Under the pieces are notes generated by a model. The model was not told where the DNA came from, did not search any database, and saw only the letters and a list, made by a program, of their open reading frames with translations. This document shows, in pieces, positions 1-8,191 of a stretch of 32,585 bases of DNA. Each line of letters starts with the position of its first letter. Positions within the stretch are counted from its first letter, which is position 1. The position numbers and the translations under genes were made by a program. This DNA is from Candidatus Alcyoniella australis (GTDB lineage: Bacteria; Lernaellota; Lernaellaia; JAVCCG01; Alcyoniellaceae), in NCBI GenBank assembly GCA_030765605.1, contig JAVCCG010000143.1, forward strand, positions 1-32,585, read 5' to 3'.

Positions 1-578
1 CCGACCGGTCGGGGTTCGTCAAGGGCAAGAAGCTGCGGAAGATCGGCATGCACTCCCAAGATACGGCAGAGCACTTCTTCGAGGACTGCCGCATTCCGCT
101 GGACAACATTCTCGGCGATGAGAACGCCGGGTTTCTCTACCTGATGCAGAAGCTGCAACAGGAGCGGCTGGTGGTGGCCTTGGGCTCCCAAGCCGCGGCC
201 GAGCGCGTGCTGGACTGGACCATCGACTACACGCGCCAGCGCAACGCTTTTGGCAGGCCGCTGAGCAAGTTCCAAAACACGCAGTTCAAGCTGGTCGAGT
301 GCGCGACCCAGGTGCAGATCGGCCGCACGTTTATCGACCGGCTGATCCTCGAGCACATGGCGGGCAAGCAGATCATCACCCAGACCTGCATGGCCAAGTA
401 CTGGAACTGCGAGATGTTCCAACGCGTGACCGACGTCTGTTTGCAACTCCACGGCGGCTACGGCTACATGACCGAATACCCGGTCTCCAAGGCGTTCATC
501 GACGGCCGGATTCAGACGATCTACGCCGGAACCACCGAAATCATGAAGCTGATCGTGGCCAAGCAAATGGGATTTTAA
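1..578 (+). CDS. Acyl-CoA dehydrogenase, LCAD-like (5' end cut by window)
   Basis: C-terminal part of an FAD-dependent acyl-CoA dehydrogenase, which introduces the alpha-beta double bond into acyl-CoA thioesters. The reading frame is open to the window edge (first full codon at base 3), so the ATG at 48 is internal. Family signatures are RNAFGRPLSKFQ, the LHGGYGYMTEYP FAD-contact stretch and the terminal IYAGTTEIMK. At the position where short/medium-chain enzymes carry the catalytic Glu (IYEGT) this protein has Ala. Long-chain and isovaleryl enzymes instead use a Glu in helix G, and the matching residue is present in LQQERL (codon 162-164). That places it in the LCAD/IVD-like branch and argues it is active. 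Substrate chain length cannot be read from the fragment. It converges on the next gene, with no clear terminator in the 22 bp between. Confidence 0.93.
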   Translation, partial: DRSGFVKGKKLRKIGMHSQDTAEHFFEDCRIPLDNILGDENAGFLYLMQKLQQERLVVALGSQAAAERVLDWTIDYTRQRNAFGRPLSKFQNTQFKLVECATQVQIGRTFIDRLILEHMAGKQIITQTCMAKYWNCEMFQRVTDVCLQLHGGYGYMTEYPVSKAFIDGRIQTIYAGTTEIMKLIVAKQMGF

Positions 579-600
579 AATCGATTAGGGACAGACCGGC

Positions 601-957
601 TTAGTCGTTGATGATCCGTTCGCGGTCCGCTTTTCTCAGCGAGCGAAACACTAGGTCGTAGGAGTGGTCGATCATCTCGCGCAGCTCTTTGCGCGGGATC
701 GAGCCGTCGAGGATCACGCTGTTCCAGTGGCGCTTGTTCATGTGATAGCCGGGGATTACCGATTCGTAGCGCGCGCGCAGCAGCTCGGCCAGGTCCGGGT
801 CGCACTTGAGGTTGACGCGCAGCGGGTCGCCCTCCAGGCCCACCAAACCGTACATCTTATTACCGACCTTAAGCACCAGGGTTGTCTCGTCAAACGGAAA
901 CGTCTCTTCGGACCCGGCTTTGGCCGCGAAGTATTTACGTAGGGCGTCAAGCTTCAT
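601..957 (-). CDS. MmcQ/YjbR family protein
   Basis: A 118-residue protein matching the MmcQ/YjbR (DUF419, CyaY-like fold) family in length and in its core: a KVGNKMYGLVGLE strand pair, RVNLKCDPDLAELLRARY, then PGYHMNKRHWNSVIL. The family is often labelled DNA-binding because of the fold seen in YjbR, but the biochemical role is not settled. The protein has no signal peptide or membrane segment, so it should be cytosolic. A GGAG motif lies about 11 bases before the ATG. It stands alone on the minus strand between the acyl-CoA dehydrogenase (convergent) and a hairpin terminator belonging to the upstream gene, so it is probably monocistronic. Family call is firm, function is not. Confidence 0.85.
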   Translation of the reverse strand: MKLDALRKYFAAKAGSEETFPFDETTLVLKVGNKMYGLVGLEGDPLRVNLKCDPDLAELLRARYESVIPGYHMNKRHWNSVILDGSIPRKELREMIDHSYDLVFRSLRKADRERIIND

Positions 958-1010
958 CCGCTAGTGTTCTCCAAAACTGTTTTCAACTGGATGATAAAGT
1001 AGGCGCTTGG

Positions 1011-1050
1011 GGCAAACAAACGGCCCGCCGGAAGCTTTCCCCCGGCGAGC
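1011..1050 (-). terminator. Hairpin terminator after the Spy-like gene
   Basis: Arms at 1023-1031 and 1042-1050 pair over 9 bp with one G-U (GCUCGCCGG with CCGGCGGGC in the minus-strand RNA). They close a 10-base loop and are followed by CGTTTGTTTG. The hairpin starts about 20 bases after the TGA of the Spy-like gene and fits a rho-independent terminator for the copA-Spy unit. The T run is interrupted, so strength is uncertain. Confidence 0.6.
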
Positions 1051-1070
1051 CCGATGATTCACCCGCAGGG

Positions 1071-1562
1071 TCAGCGGTTATTGCCTCTTCCCGTGCAGCC
1101 CTGGGAATTACCAGGGCCTTGGCCCATGCCGTTGTGCAAGGCCATGCCCGAGCCGTGGCCCAGGCCCAAGCCGCGCATGCCGTGCTCGCCGTAGTACTCG
1201 CGTTGCTCCGGCGTCAGTACGTTGTCGATCTCAGCGCGCACTTGATATTGGAGCATCATCTTCTGCTCGTTGACCATGCTGCGTTCGGACCTGAAGCGCT
1301 CGATCCTGGCCATGTCCGCTGATTGCTTGGCCAGCTCGTTGTCGATCGCCACGTTCAGGTCGCGCACCTGGTTGCCAAGCGCGGTGAACTGCAGCGAGTG
1401 ACTCTGGTAGATCGCCTCGATTTGTTGTTGTTGCTCGGCGCTCAGTTGCAGCTCATCGGGGACCATATTTGAACCGTGGCCTTGGCCGCGGGCCAGGGCG
1501 ACGCCGCTGATCAACATCACGCTCAGGGCCGCGATCGCTACTAGCAATGTGTTGCGTCTCAT
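1071..1562 (-). CDS. Spy/CpxP-like periplasmic protein with Met/His/Gly-rich tail
   Basis: Periplasmic protein of the Spy/CpxP/ZraP type, which are helical cradle chaperones or metal-stress sensors. Visible parts are a Sec signal peptide (residues 1-24, ending ALA), a Gln-rich helix with LSAEQ at 40-44, a long charged helical middle and an LTPEQ motif at 116-120. The two LTxxQ-like repeats are the family hallmark. The last 35 or so residues are rich in Gly, Met and His and include one Cys, a composition that suits soft-metal binding. An upstream GGAG sits 7 bases from the ATG. It follows the copper ATPase by 97 bp on the same strand and precedes a terminator, so co-transcription is likely and a role in periplasmic copper handling is a reasonable inference. 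Length (163 aa) is normal. Confidence 0.82.
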   Translation of the reverse strand: MRRNTLLVAIAALSVMLISGVALARGQGHGSNMVPDELQLSAEQQQQIEAIYQSHSLQFTALGNQVRDLNVAIDNELAKQSADMARIERFRSERSMVNEQKMMLQYQVRAEIDNVLTPEQREYYGEHGMRGLGLGHGSGMALHNGMGQGPGNSQGCTGRGNNR

Positions 1563-1658
1563 CGTTTATCTCCTTGAGGACGGAAGTCGTTTTTAATCAT
1601 GTCTCGATGATGCGCCAACGGCGGTTGGCGAGGTATGAGCTGAATCAGCAGCCGGTTG

Positions 1659-3911
1659 TTAAATTTTGGCGTGACGCAGGCGCAGGCTGTTGGTCACAAC
1701 CGAGATCGAGCTCAGGGCCATGGCGGCCGCGGCGAACATCGGCCGCAGCGTAATCCCCAGCAGCGGGAAGAGCGCGCCGGCGGCAATCGGAATGCCGATG
1801 ATGTTGTAGGCAAAGGCCCAAAACAGGTTTTGCTTGATGGTGCGCACGGTGCGGCGCGAGAGTTTAATTGCGCGCAGCACGCCGCCAAGCGATCCGGAGA
1901 TCAGGGTGATCTGCGCGGTTTGCATCGCCACGTCCGTGCCCGTGCCGATGGCGATCCCCAGGTCGGCCGTGGCCAGGGCCGGCGCGTCGTTAATGCCGTC
2001 GCCCACCATCGCCACCACGTGCCCCTGCTGTCGAATACGTTGCACCGCGTCGGCCTTTTGCTCGGGACGCACGTCGGCCAACACTTGCTCGATCCCCAGT
2101 CGATCGGCCACCACGCGCGCCGCATGCTGGTTGTCGCCGCTGATCATGTAGACCTCGAGCCCGATCTTGCGCAGTCCGATGATCGCTTGGGTCGCGTCGG
2201 GCTTGAGCGGATCGGCCGCGGCGATCAGCCCGGCGAGCTGCTTGTCCAGCGCCAAATAGACCAGGCTGTTGCCCGCGGCCGTCAGCTCGCGGGCCTGCGG
2301 TTCGAGCAGCGATGTATCGATCCCGCGCTGCTTCAACAGCTCGCGGTTGCCCAGCAGCGCGTGCGTGCCGCGCACCTGAGCCTCGATTCCCAGGCCGGGC
2401 AGAGTTTTAAATTGCGAGGCGGGCGGAACCTCGATGTTCCGCTGCGCCGCCCGTTCGCGGATCGAGCGTCCCAAAGGATGCTCGGAACCCGACTCCACGG
2501 CCGCGGCATAACTCAGCAGCTCGTCCTTGCTCAGCACTCCGAGGGGCACTACGTCGCTGACCACGGGACGGCCGATGGTCAGCGTGCCGGTCTTGTCAAA
2601 GGCCACGGCGGTAATCTCCCGCGCGCGCTCCAACGCCTCGGGGCTGCGGATCAAAATCCCGGATGAGGCGCCGCGCCCGGTGCCGACCATGATCGCCGTG
2701 GGCGTGGCCAGACCCATGGCGCAGGGACAGGCGATGATCAGCACCGCGATTGCGTTGAGCAGCGCCGCGCTCAGCGCCGGCTGCGGACCGAGCACGTACC
2801 AGATTACGAAGGTCAGCGCGGACGCGGCGAGCACTACCGGCACGAAGATCGCGGCCACGCGGTCGGCCAGGCGCTGGATCGGCGCCTTGGCGCCCTGGGC
2901 CTGGCGCACGATGCGCACGATCTGCGAGAGGGTGGTCTCGTCGCCCACGCGCGTGGCGCGCATGCGAAATGCCGAACCAAGGTTGAGCGTGGCGCCGATC
3001 AGCTCGTCGCCCACTGCTTTGGCAATGGGGATCGATTCGCCGGAGATCATCGATTCATCGACAGTGCAGCTGCCCGCGGTCAGCTCGCCGTCCACGGGCA
3101 GGGACTCGCCGGGCCTGATCAGCAGCTCGTCGCCGGGGCGCACGGTGTCGATATCCACGTCGTGCTCGCCGCCGTCGCGCAGCAGGTGGGCAATGCGCGG
3201 CCGTAAGCCGATCAGCGCGCGGATCGCGTTGCCCGCACGCGCCTTGGCCCGCGACTCGAGCAGTCGACCCAGCAGCACCAGGGTGATGATCATTGCCGCC
3301 GAGTCGAAGTAGACGTCGGGCAGGCTGCCCGGCGCGTTGCCGAACAGCGAGGGGCGCAACGTGGCCAGGGCCGAGTATAAAAAGGCCGCGCTGGTGCCCA
3401 GCGAGACCAGGGTGTTCATGTCCGCGGTGCGATGCTTCAGGGCGATCCAGGCGCCGCGGTGGAACTGCGAGCCGACCCACAGATAGACCGGTAGGGTCAA
3501 CAGCAGCAGCGCGATGTTCAGCGTGCCTCGCGGCAGGTCGGCGATCAGCGGAATCCAGCGGCCGAGCATCGGCAGCATGATCAGCGCCGAGAGCGCCACG
3601 CCGACCAGAAGCTTGCGCTTCAGAGCGCGCTGCTCGTGCTGGTCGGGTTCATCGGGTTGCTGTGAAGAGTTGACGCCCACCACACGATAGGCGCCTGCGG
3701 CCGCCACCGCAGCCTGCAATCCCTCCAGGTCGATCACCAGCGGGTCGAAGTCCACCTGCGCGCTCTCGCCGGCGAAGTTGACCGCGGCGAGTTTAACGCC
3801 CGGCGTGCTGCGCAGGCCGCTCTCGACCCGCGCCACGCACGAGGCGCAGCTCAGGCCGCTGATCTGTAGGTCGACCCGTTTGTCATCGGGTTGTTGTGCG
3901 GCGCTTGTCAT
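1659..3911 (-). CDS. copA: Copper-translocating P1B-type ATPase
   Basis: Inner-membrane pump that exports Cu(I) at the cost of ATP. Domains in order: one heavy-metal-associated domain with GLSCASC (C22, C25), several membrane helices from about residue 95, the actuator loop with SGES, the transmembrane metal motif CPC (C395, C397), the phosphorylation motif DKTGT (D439), the SEHPLG nucleotide motif, GDGINDAP (D638, D642) and two final helices. The CPC motif with an N-terminal CxxC domain indicates Cu(I) (or Ag) rather than zinc, where DKTGT-containing ATPases also carry CPC but differ in the last helices. Only one metal-binding domain is present, where many homologues have two. The ribosome site before the ATG is weak. 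It is probably transcribed with the downstream Spy-like gene. 750 aa is a usual length. Confidence 0.95.
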   Translation of the reverse strand: MTSAAQQPDDKRVDLQISGLSCASCVARVESGLRSTPGVKLAAVNFAGESAQVDFDPLVIDLEGLQAAVAAAGAYRVVGVNSSQQPDEPDQHEQRALKRKLLVGVALSALIMLPMLGRWIPLIADLPRGTLNIALLLLTLPVYLWVGSQFHRGAWIALKHRTADMNTLVSLGTSAAFLYSALATLRPSLFGNAPGSLPDVYFDSAAMIITLVLLGRLLESRAKARAGNAIRALIGLRPRIAHLLRDGGEHDVDIDTVRPGDELLIRPGESLPVDGELTAGSCTVDESMISGESIPIAKAVGDELIGATLNLGSAFRMRATRVGDETTLSQIVRIVRQAQGAKAPIQRLADRVAAIFVPVVLAASALTFVIWYVLGPQPALSAALLNAIAVLIIACPCAMGLATPTAIMVGTGRGASSGILIRSPEALERAREITAVAFDKTGTLTIGRPVVSDVVPLGVLSKDELLSYAAAVESGSEHPLGRSIRERAAQRNIEVPPASQFKTLPGLGIEAQVRGTHALLGNRELLKQRGIDTSLLEPQARELTAAGNSLVYLALDKQLAGLIAAADPLKPDATQAIIGLRKIGLEVYMISGDNQHAARVVADRLGIEQVLADVRPEQKADAVQRIRQQGHVVAMVGDGINDAPALATADLGIAIGTGTDVAMQTAQITLISGSLGGVLRAIKLSRRTVRTIKQNLFWAFAYNIIGIPIAAGALFPLLGITLRPMFAAAAMALSSISVVTNSLRLRHAKI

Positions 3912-3955
3912 GTGCGAAGATTACAGTCTGCACATGCGGCGGAATATGATTCAAA

Positions 3956-4234
3956 TCAGAGGGGCCGCAGCTGCACCAGGGTCGCTCCCCACGATCCGGA
4001 ATCGATCCCGGCCAGGCGATAAGACTCAACGTAGTCCAGCCCTTCGAGAATCGCCTGTACGCTGCGGCGCAAATTGCCGATCCCCTTGCCGTGGATGATT
4101 CGTACCTGCAATAGGCCCGCGGCGCGGCACTGCTCGAGGTAGTCCGGCACCAGGGTTTTGATATCGCGCGGGCTGAAGTGGTGCAGGTCGAGCACGCCGT
4201 CGATGGGCAGTCGCACGATCGTTCGCTCATCCAT
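3956..4234 (-). CDS. Smr-domain protein
   Basis: A 92-residue stand-alone Smr domain, the fold found at the C-terminus of MutS2 and associated with nuclease or nucleic-acid-binding activity. The signature elements are LDLHHFSP near residue 15 (the LDLHG-like motif) and [16 protein letters not shown] near residues 43-58 (the HGxG motif). Nothing else is fused to it. Its ATG lies inside the 3' end of the ferredoxin-fusion gene (8-base overlap), so translation is probably coupled to that gene. Why the two would be linked functionally is unclear. Domain identification is secure. The substrate, and whether it cuts nucleic acid, cannot be told from the sequence. Confidence 0.88.
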   Translation of the reverse strand: MDERTIVRLPIDGVLDLHHFSPRDIKTLVPDYLEQCRAAGLLQVRIIHGKGIGNLRRSVQAILEGLDYVESYRLAGIDSGSWGATLVQLRPL

Positions 4235-5324
4235 CTTCGGCCTCGGGCCGCTGGACCTGGTTGAGCCGCTGCAGCCGCGTGTGCGGCTCGCGATACCTGC
4301 GCCAGCAGGGCAAGCGGGTCAAGGTGGTGTAGGTCAGCAAGGCGTTGATCAAGCGCAGGCGGCTGAGGCGATTGGCGATCCAATACATCACGAACAGGCA
4401 CAGCAGGAAGTAGGGGTACTGGATCAGCCAGTACAACGGCGAGCCCTCCAGGCTTTGCAACCACGGCAAGTGCTGCGCCAGCAGGTTCAAACTCCAGACG
4501 CCTACCGGGATCGTGGTCGTGTACCACAGCAGCACGGCCCAGGACTGGCCGCCCTGGATCGCCTGTTGGGGACACAACGACACGCAGCGCATGCAGCTCT
4601 CGCAGGAGAAGCTCCAGTAGGGGCGCGGATTTTTGCCGTGCATGCGGATCGCCTGGAACGGGCAGTTCTGCGCGCATAGCCCGCAGCCATCGCAGTCTTG
4701 GCTGGCGAATAAAACTTTGGCCAAAAAGAAACGTCCGAACAGCAGGTAGCCGATGGAGACCGGCAGCAGCAGCAATCCCAAGAGCAGGGGCACGATGCTG
4801 CGAAACTGACGCTTGCCATCGAGCACGTTGCCCACGAACTTCTCGGCCAGAGGCCGGTTGCGCTCGCCGATGGCCAGCGCGCTGCGCTCGGAGTAGCCGG
4901 GATGGAAGGTGATCCAGTTGCTGGGCATGTCAATGCCGCGCACTCCGCGAAGGTGATAGCCCTTGAGCGCCAGGATCAAGGCGATCAGATAGGCCGCGGT
5001 CCCTTCCAGCCCCGGCAGAAACAGCGGGCCGAACTTGGTGCCCGCGCGAGTCGCGGCTACCAGGGCATGGCGGTTTTTCGAGCGCGGCAGGCCAAGCGCG
5101 AAGCGGATCATTCCCCACGGCGCAGTGAACCCGTGGGTCGGCATCAGCAGGCCGACCAGGTTTTGGGCGCAATCGTCGGGAAACGGCGTGTCCGGAGCGC
5201 GATTGATCGGCACGGCCGTGGTCTCCACGGTTCGCTGTTGTGCCAGACGCGCCATCCACTGCGCAACACGCGCGGTATTGCCCGTGCCGCTGAGAAAGTA
5301 CAGGGTGCAGCGGGAGTACGACAC
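4227..5324 (-). CDS. EFR1-type flavodoxin/ferredoxin membrane fusion
   Basis: Putative membrane-bound electron-transfer protein. The N-terminal 150 or so residues form a flavodoxin-like domain with an FMN-loop candidate ([12 protein letters not shown], residues 10-21). A hydrophobic segment follows at about 175-200. Next come two [4Fe-4S] ferredoxin motifs, [12 protein letters not shown] and [12 protein letters not shown], and then two hydrophobic segments, one around 265-285 and one around 295-320. This order matches the EFR1 (ferrodoxin) family found in anaerobes. The start is GTG. The gene is divergent from the DUF4846 gene with about 65 bp between, so a promoter should lie there, and the Smr gene overlaps its 3' end. 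Its redox partner is unknown. The extra C-terminal membrane segments, absent from many soluble EFR1 proteins, suggest it is anchored with its clusters on the cytoplasmic face. Confidence 0.85.
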   Translation of the reverse strand: MSYSRCTLYFLSGTGNTARVAQWMARLAQQRTVETTAVPINRAPDTPFPDDCAQNLVGLLMPTHGFTAPWGMIRFALGLPRSKNRHALVAATRAGTKFGPLFLPGLEGTAAYLIALILALKGYHLRGVRGIDMPSNWITFHPGYSERSALAIGERNRPLAEKFVGNVLDGKRQFRSIVPLLLGLLLLPVSIGYLLFGRFFLAKVLFASQDCDGCGLCAQNCPFQAIRMHGKNPRPYWSFSCESCMRCVSLCPQQAIQGGQSWAVLLWYTTTIPVGVWSLNLLAQHLPWLQSLEGSPLYWLIQYPYFLLCLFVMYWIANRLSRLRLINALLTYTTLTRLPCWRRYREPHTRLQRLNQVQRPEAEDG

Positions 5325-5391
5325 TTAGTCTGTTATACACTCAGACGATCGTGGCATGGAACAAGCACTGGTCAACGGAAGTCGAAAAGAG

Positions 5392-6210
5392 ATGCGAAAA
5401 CTAATTGTCGTTCTGTTGGTCTTGATCGCGGCAACGGCCTGGAGCGTTGCCCGGGGCGATCCCGCGGCCACTGTGGCCGACATCCGGCCGCCTGCGGGGT
5501 TCACGCGTTCGGCCGCGACCAACGGCTGGCAGCAATGGGTGCGATCGCTGGCGATAAAGCCCGAGGGCTCGCAGGTCGTGGATTATGCGGGCCGACCCAT
5601 TGAACCGCCCAGCGCCCCGGCGTACTTGCTGGACGTGCCGCTACGCGGGCGATTTTGCCAGTGCGCGGATGTGGCGATAATGCTCTGGGCCGACTACAAC
5701 GAACAACAGGGCCGCGACGAGCAGGTGAGCTTCAACTCGGTCTCCGGACAGCCGATGAAATTCGCCGATTTCCTACGCGGCGTACGCTACCTGTGCACCA
5801 GCGACGGCAGCCGGTTGCGAGCCGCGCACAACGGAACAGCGGTGGGGCCGCAGTACTCGCGCGAGCAGGCGTTCGAGGACTATTTGCAACAGGTCTTCAC
5901 CTTTGCTGGGTCAGCCTCGTTGCACCGCGACCTGTCGCTGGTCGACCCCAAACAATTAATGCCGGGCGATATCTACGTGCAGCCGCCTAGCTCCAGCCCG
6001 GGAAGAATGGGACACGTGACGATCTTGCTCGATTTGGCGCGCAATGCTCAGGGGGATCCGATGCTGCTCACAGCCTACGGCTGGGTCCCGGCCATGAGTC
6101 CCTACATTCCACGGCCGGGCAGCGGACAGGGGCAGGGCGAATGGTTTAGCGAGCAGGGGCTCCACCAACACCTCGAGCCCTTTGGCCGGGGCTGGTGGCA
6201 CAGGTGGTAA
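5392..6210 (+). CDS. Secreted DUF4846 protein
   Basis: Exported protein of the DUF4846 family. I chose the ATG at 5392 because it begins a clean signal peptide (MRKLIVVLLVLIAATAWS), while the upstream in-frame ATG at 5356 would bury it. The mature part shows the family pattern: IRPPAGFTR, a run ending in CQCADVAIML (C91), SFNSVSG, a YLQQVFTFAGSASL helix, MPGDIYVQ and GRMGHVTILL (H208). A Cys followed much later by a GDxxx-GH element resembles the papain-like NlpC/CHAP arrangement, so a peptidase or amidase role is possible but unproven. The next gene downstream is an NlpC/P60-like protein on the same strand, which strengthens a cell-wall context. Promoter probably lies in the 65 bp shared with the divergent ferredoxin gene. 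Confidence 0.82.
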   Translation: MRKLIVVLLVLIAATAWSVARGDPAATVADIRPPAGFTRSAATNGWQQWVRSLAIKPEGSQVVDYAGRPIEPPSAPAYLLDVPLRGRFCQCADVAIMLWADYNEQQGRDEQVSFNSVSGQPMKFADFLRGVRYLCTSDGSRLRAAHNGTAVGPQYSREQAFEDYLQQVFTFAGSASLHRDLSLVDPKQLMPGDIYVQPPSSSPGRMGHVTILLDLARNAQGDPMLLTAYGWVPAMSPYIPRPGSGQGQGEWFSEQGLHQHLEPFGRGWWHRW

Positions 6211-6348
6211 GCCTGTGAAAAATACCAAAGTGGATAGTTAACCCGAACTGCAACCACAAACATCTTAAAGCCTGAATAAACAGCTTGCGGGCGAGTGGTA
6301 TATAAATTAAAGTCCGCATGCAGACAAATTAGATATGAGGACATGAAG

Positions 6349-8121
6349 ATGGCTGATTGGAAAGATTTGCTGGCACAGGCTGACAGTGAAACTACACTGC
6401 AAAGGGCGCACGGCGCTGTTGGACAAAAGACTACATACAAGCCGGGCAAGGGTGGATTCGATCCGGCCAAGGCGCTGACCAAAAGCTGCGACTGTTCGGG
6501 ATTCGTGGCCTGGGCCATCGGCATACCTCGCGAACTGCCCCCGGGCAGCGGACACTGGATGCAGACCACCAGCTACTGGCAGGGGGGCGGCAGCGCGGGC
6601 AGCGGACTGTTCGAACGCGCGCAGCTGGGCGACGCCGCGGCCGGGGACATCGTGGTCTATCCGGATTGGGGCAATCACCAGGGGCACATGGGTCTGGTCA
6701 GCGAGGTGGTTGACGGTCTCCCGACCAAAGTCATCCACTGCTCCTCGGGTAATTACAAGCGCCAAGGCGATGCGGTGGCCCAGACTGCGGCCGACGTGTT
6801 CAACAAGAATCCCAAGACCCGCGTGATGAAAATCGACTATGCGGCGTTGCGCGCGCTGTTCGACATTGCGCAACCCGACCCTGAGAACGATCCGTTGCCC
6901 AATCAAACGGTCAGGCTGATCGATCCGATCCTCGCCAACAATCCGACGTTGAAGCTGGTGGCGGCCGGCCTGCTCGAGCTCGAGTCCAGCGGCGGCCGGG
7001 TCTCGGGCTGCGAGGCGCTGCACGACGCACTCAACGCTCTGGCCGCGACCAAGCCGCAATACGCCGTTGACCTGGGCGCAAACCGGAAATATCGAGGGTA
7101 CTACGGCCCCAAGACCGCGACGGCGGTCAAGAATTTTCAGCTCGACCACCAGCTTGCCGCCAGCGGCGAGCTCGACGCGGCTACCTTGCAGGCCCTGGAT
7201 AGGGCGCTGCGTGATATTTCGCACCACGACACCACCGGAACGGGCGATGCGATCATCTGCAGGGTCGAGCGCCGCGGGGCTGATTGTTTCGCCAGAATGG
7301 ACTGCGGGCCGCAGTTCTTCGTGGGCCGCCGCGTCTCCTACGAGGGCCGGATCGGCCTGGCCAACACGCGCTACGCCGACGGCGGCCGTTACGAGCCCGA
7401 CGACTATCGCGAGCAATACGGGCACTGGGCCTACATGATCCACCCCACGGTGATCTGCGAGAGCAGGGGGCTGTTCAAGTGCCTGAACACCTACGACCGG
7501 GCGCGGATCACCTTCGGCTTTTACCAGCTGGCCGCCCACACGCCCAACGACAACTTCGTGCTGCTGCTGCGCGAGCTGCTCAAGACTCCGGCCGCGGCGC
7601 GCTATTTTCCCGACTTGGCCTGTGCGGACGGCCGCATCGTGCGCCAGATCGAGGGAGCGAACCAGAAGCTGGAGGACGATGCATCCACCGAGCTGCTGAT
7701 GCAATATTTCAATCCCTCGGGCCAAGATGTGGAGCAGGTCGAGATCATTCAGGCGGCCAAACTGGTGCACTGGTGCGAGAACGATGCGGACCACCGCGGG
7801 GTGCAGGTGCGCGTGGCCATCGACAAGTTGATCAAGTCGATGCGTTCATACTCCAAATGCTACGGCCTTGACGGAGCGTTGGATATGGTCTGTGCTGCGG
7901 TGGCCGACATTCGGCACCAGGGACGCGGACGCAGCGTGGAGATCATCGAGGCCCTGGATACGGACGGAGACGAGGACCGGGCCTATCGCAACCTGCTCGA
8001 GATCGGCGCCGCGCACTTCCCCGGACGGGTCAAGACCCTCGACAACCGCATCGAGGCGATGGTCCAGGCCGGGATCATGGGCCAAAAGCGCTACAGCGCC
8101 CAGCGCGCCGAGTTCGTCTGA
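6349..8121 (+). CDS. NlpC/P60-like + peptidoglycan-binding + lysozyme-like protein
   Basis: Multidomain wall-active protein without a signal peptide. The start at 6349 is supported by ATGAGGA 7 bases upstream. A GTG at 6295 and an ATG at 6343 are also in frame. Residues 1-185 look like an NlpC/P60 or CHAP cysteine peptidase: CDCSGFVAW (C49), GDIVVYPDW, GHMGLV (H113) and VIHCSSGN (H130) give a Cys-His-His set. Residues 190-290 contain a peptidoglycan-binding helix bundle (YYGPKTATAVKNFQ, ASGELDAATLQAL). Residues 300-590 form a Cys-containing domain with ICESRGLF and TFGFYQLAAH, reminiscent of the Glu-then-GxxQ layout of lysozyme-like transglycosylases, though I do not recognise the family. Absence of a leader means it must reach peptidoglycan by lysis, a dedicated secretion machine or an unusual route. 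Domain calls for the first two parts are moderately firm, the third is a guess. Confidence 0.7.
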   Translation: MADWKDLLAQADSETTLQRAHGAVGQKTTYKPGKGGFDPAKALTKSCDCSGFVAWAIGIPRELPPGSGHWMQTTSYWQGGGSAGSGLFERAQLGDAAAGDIVVYPDWGNHQGHMGLVSEVVDGLPTKVIHCSSGNYKRQGDAVAQTAADVFNKNPKTRVMKIDYAALRALFDIAQPDPENDPLPNQTVRLIDPILANNPTLKLVAAGLLELESSGGRVSGCEALHDALNALAATKPQYAVDLGANRKYRGYYGPKTATAVKNFQLDHQLAASGELDAATLQALDRALRDISHHDTTGTGDAIICRVERRGADCFARMDCGPQFFVGRRVSYEGRIGLANTRYADGGRYEPDDYREQYGHWAYMIHPTVICESRGLFKCLNTYDRARITFGFYQLAAHTPNDNFVLLLRELLKTPAAARYFPDLACADGRIVRQIEGANQKLEDDASTELLMQYFNPSGQDVEQVEIIQAAKLVHWCENDADHRGVQVRVAIDKLIKSMRSYSKCYGLDGALDMVCAAVADIRHQGRGRSVEIIEALDTDGDEDRAYRNLLEIGAAHFPGRVKTLDNRIEAMVQAGIMGQKRYSAQRAEFV

Positions 8122-8191
8122 TCGGCCGCGGCTGACGCAGCTCTCGCGTGCGGATTGTTCGCCGCGGCAGAATATTTATGAATAGTGCGGG

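Noticed and set aside
6307-7794. 495-codon open frame on the minus strand opposite the wall-hydrolase gene
   Set aside because: Antisense shadow of a gene with recognised domains. Composition is typical of GC-rich antisense frames and no family is recognisable.
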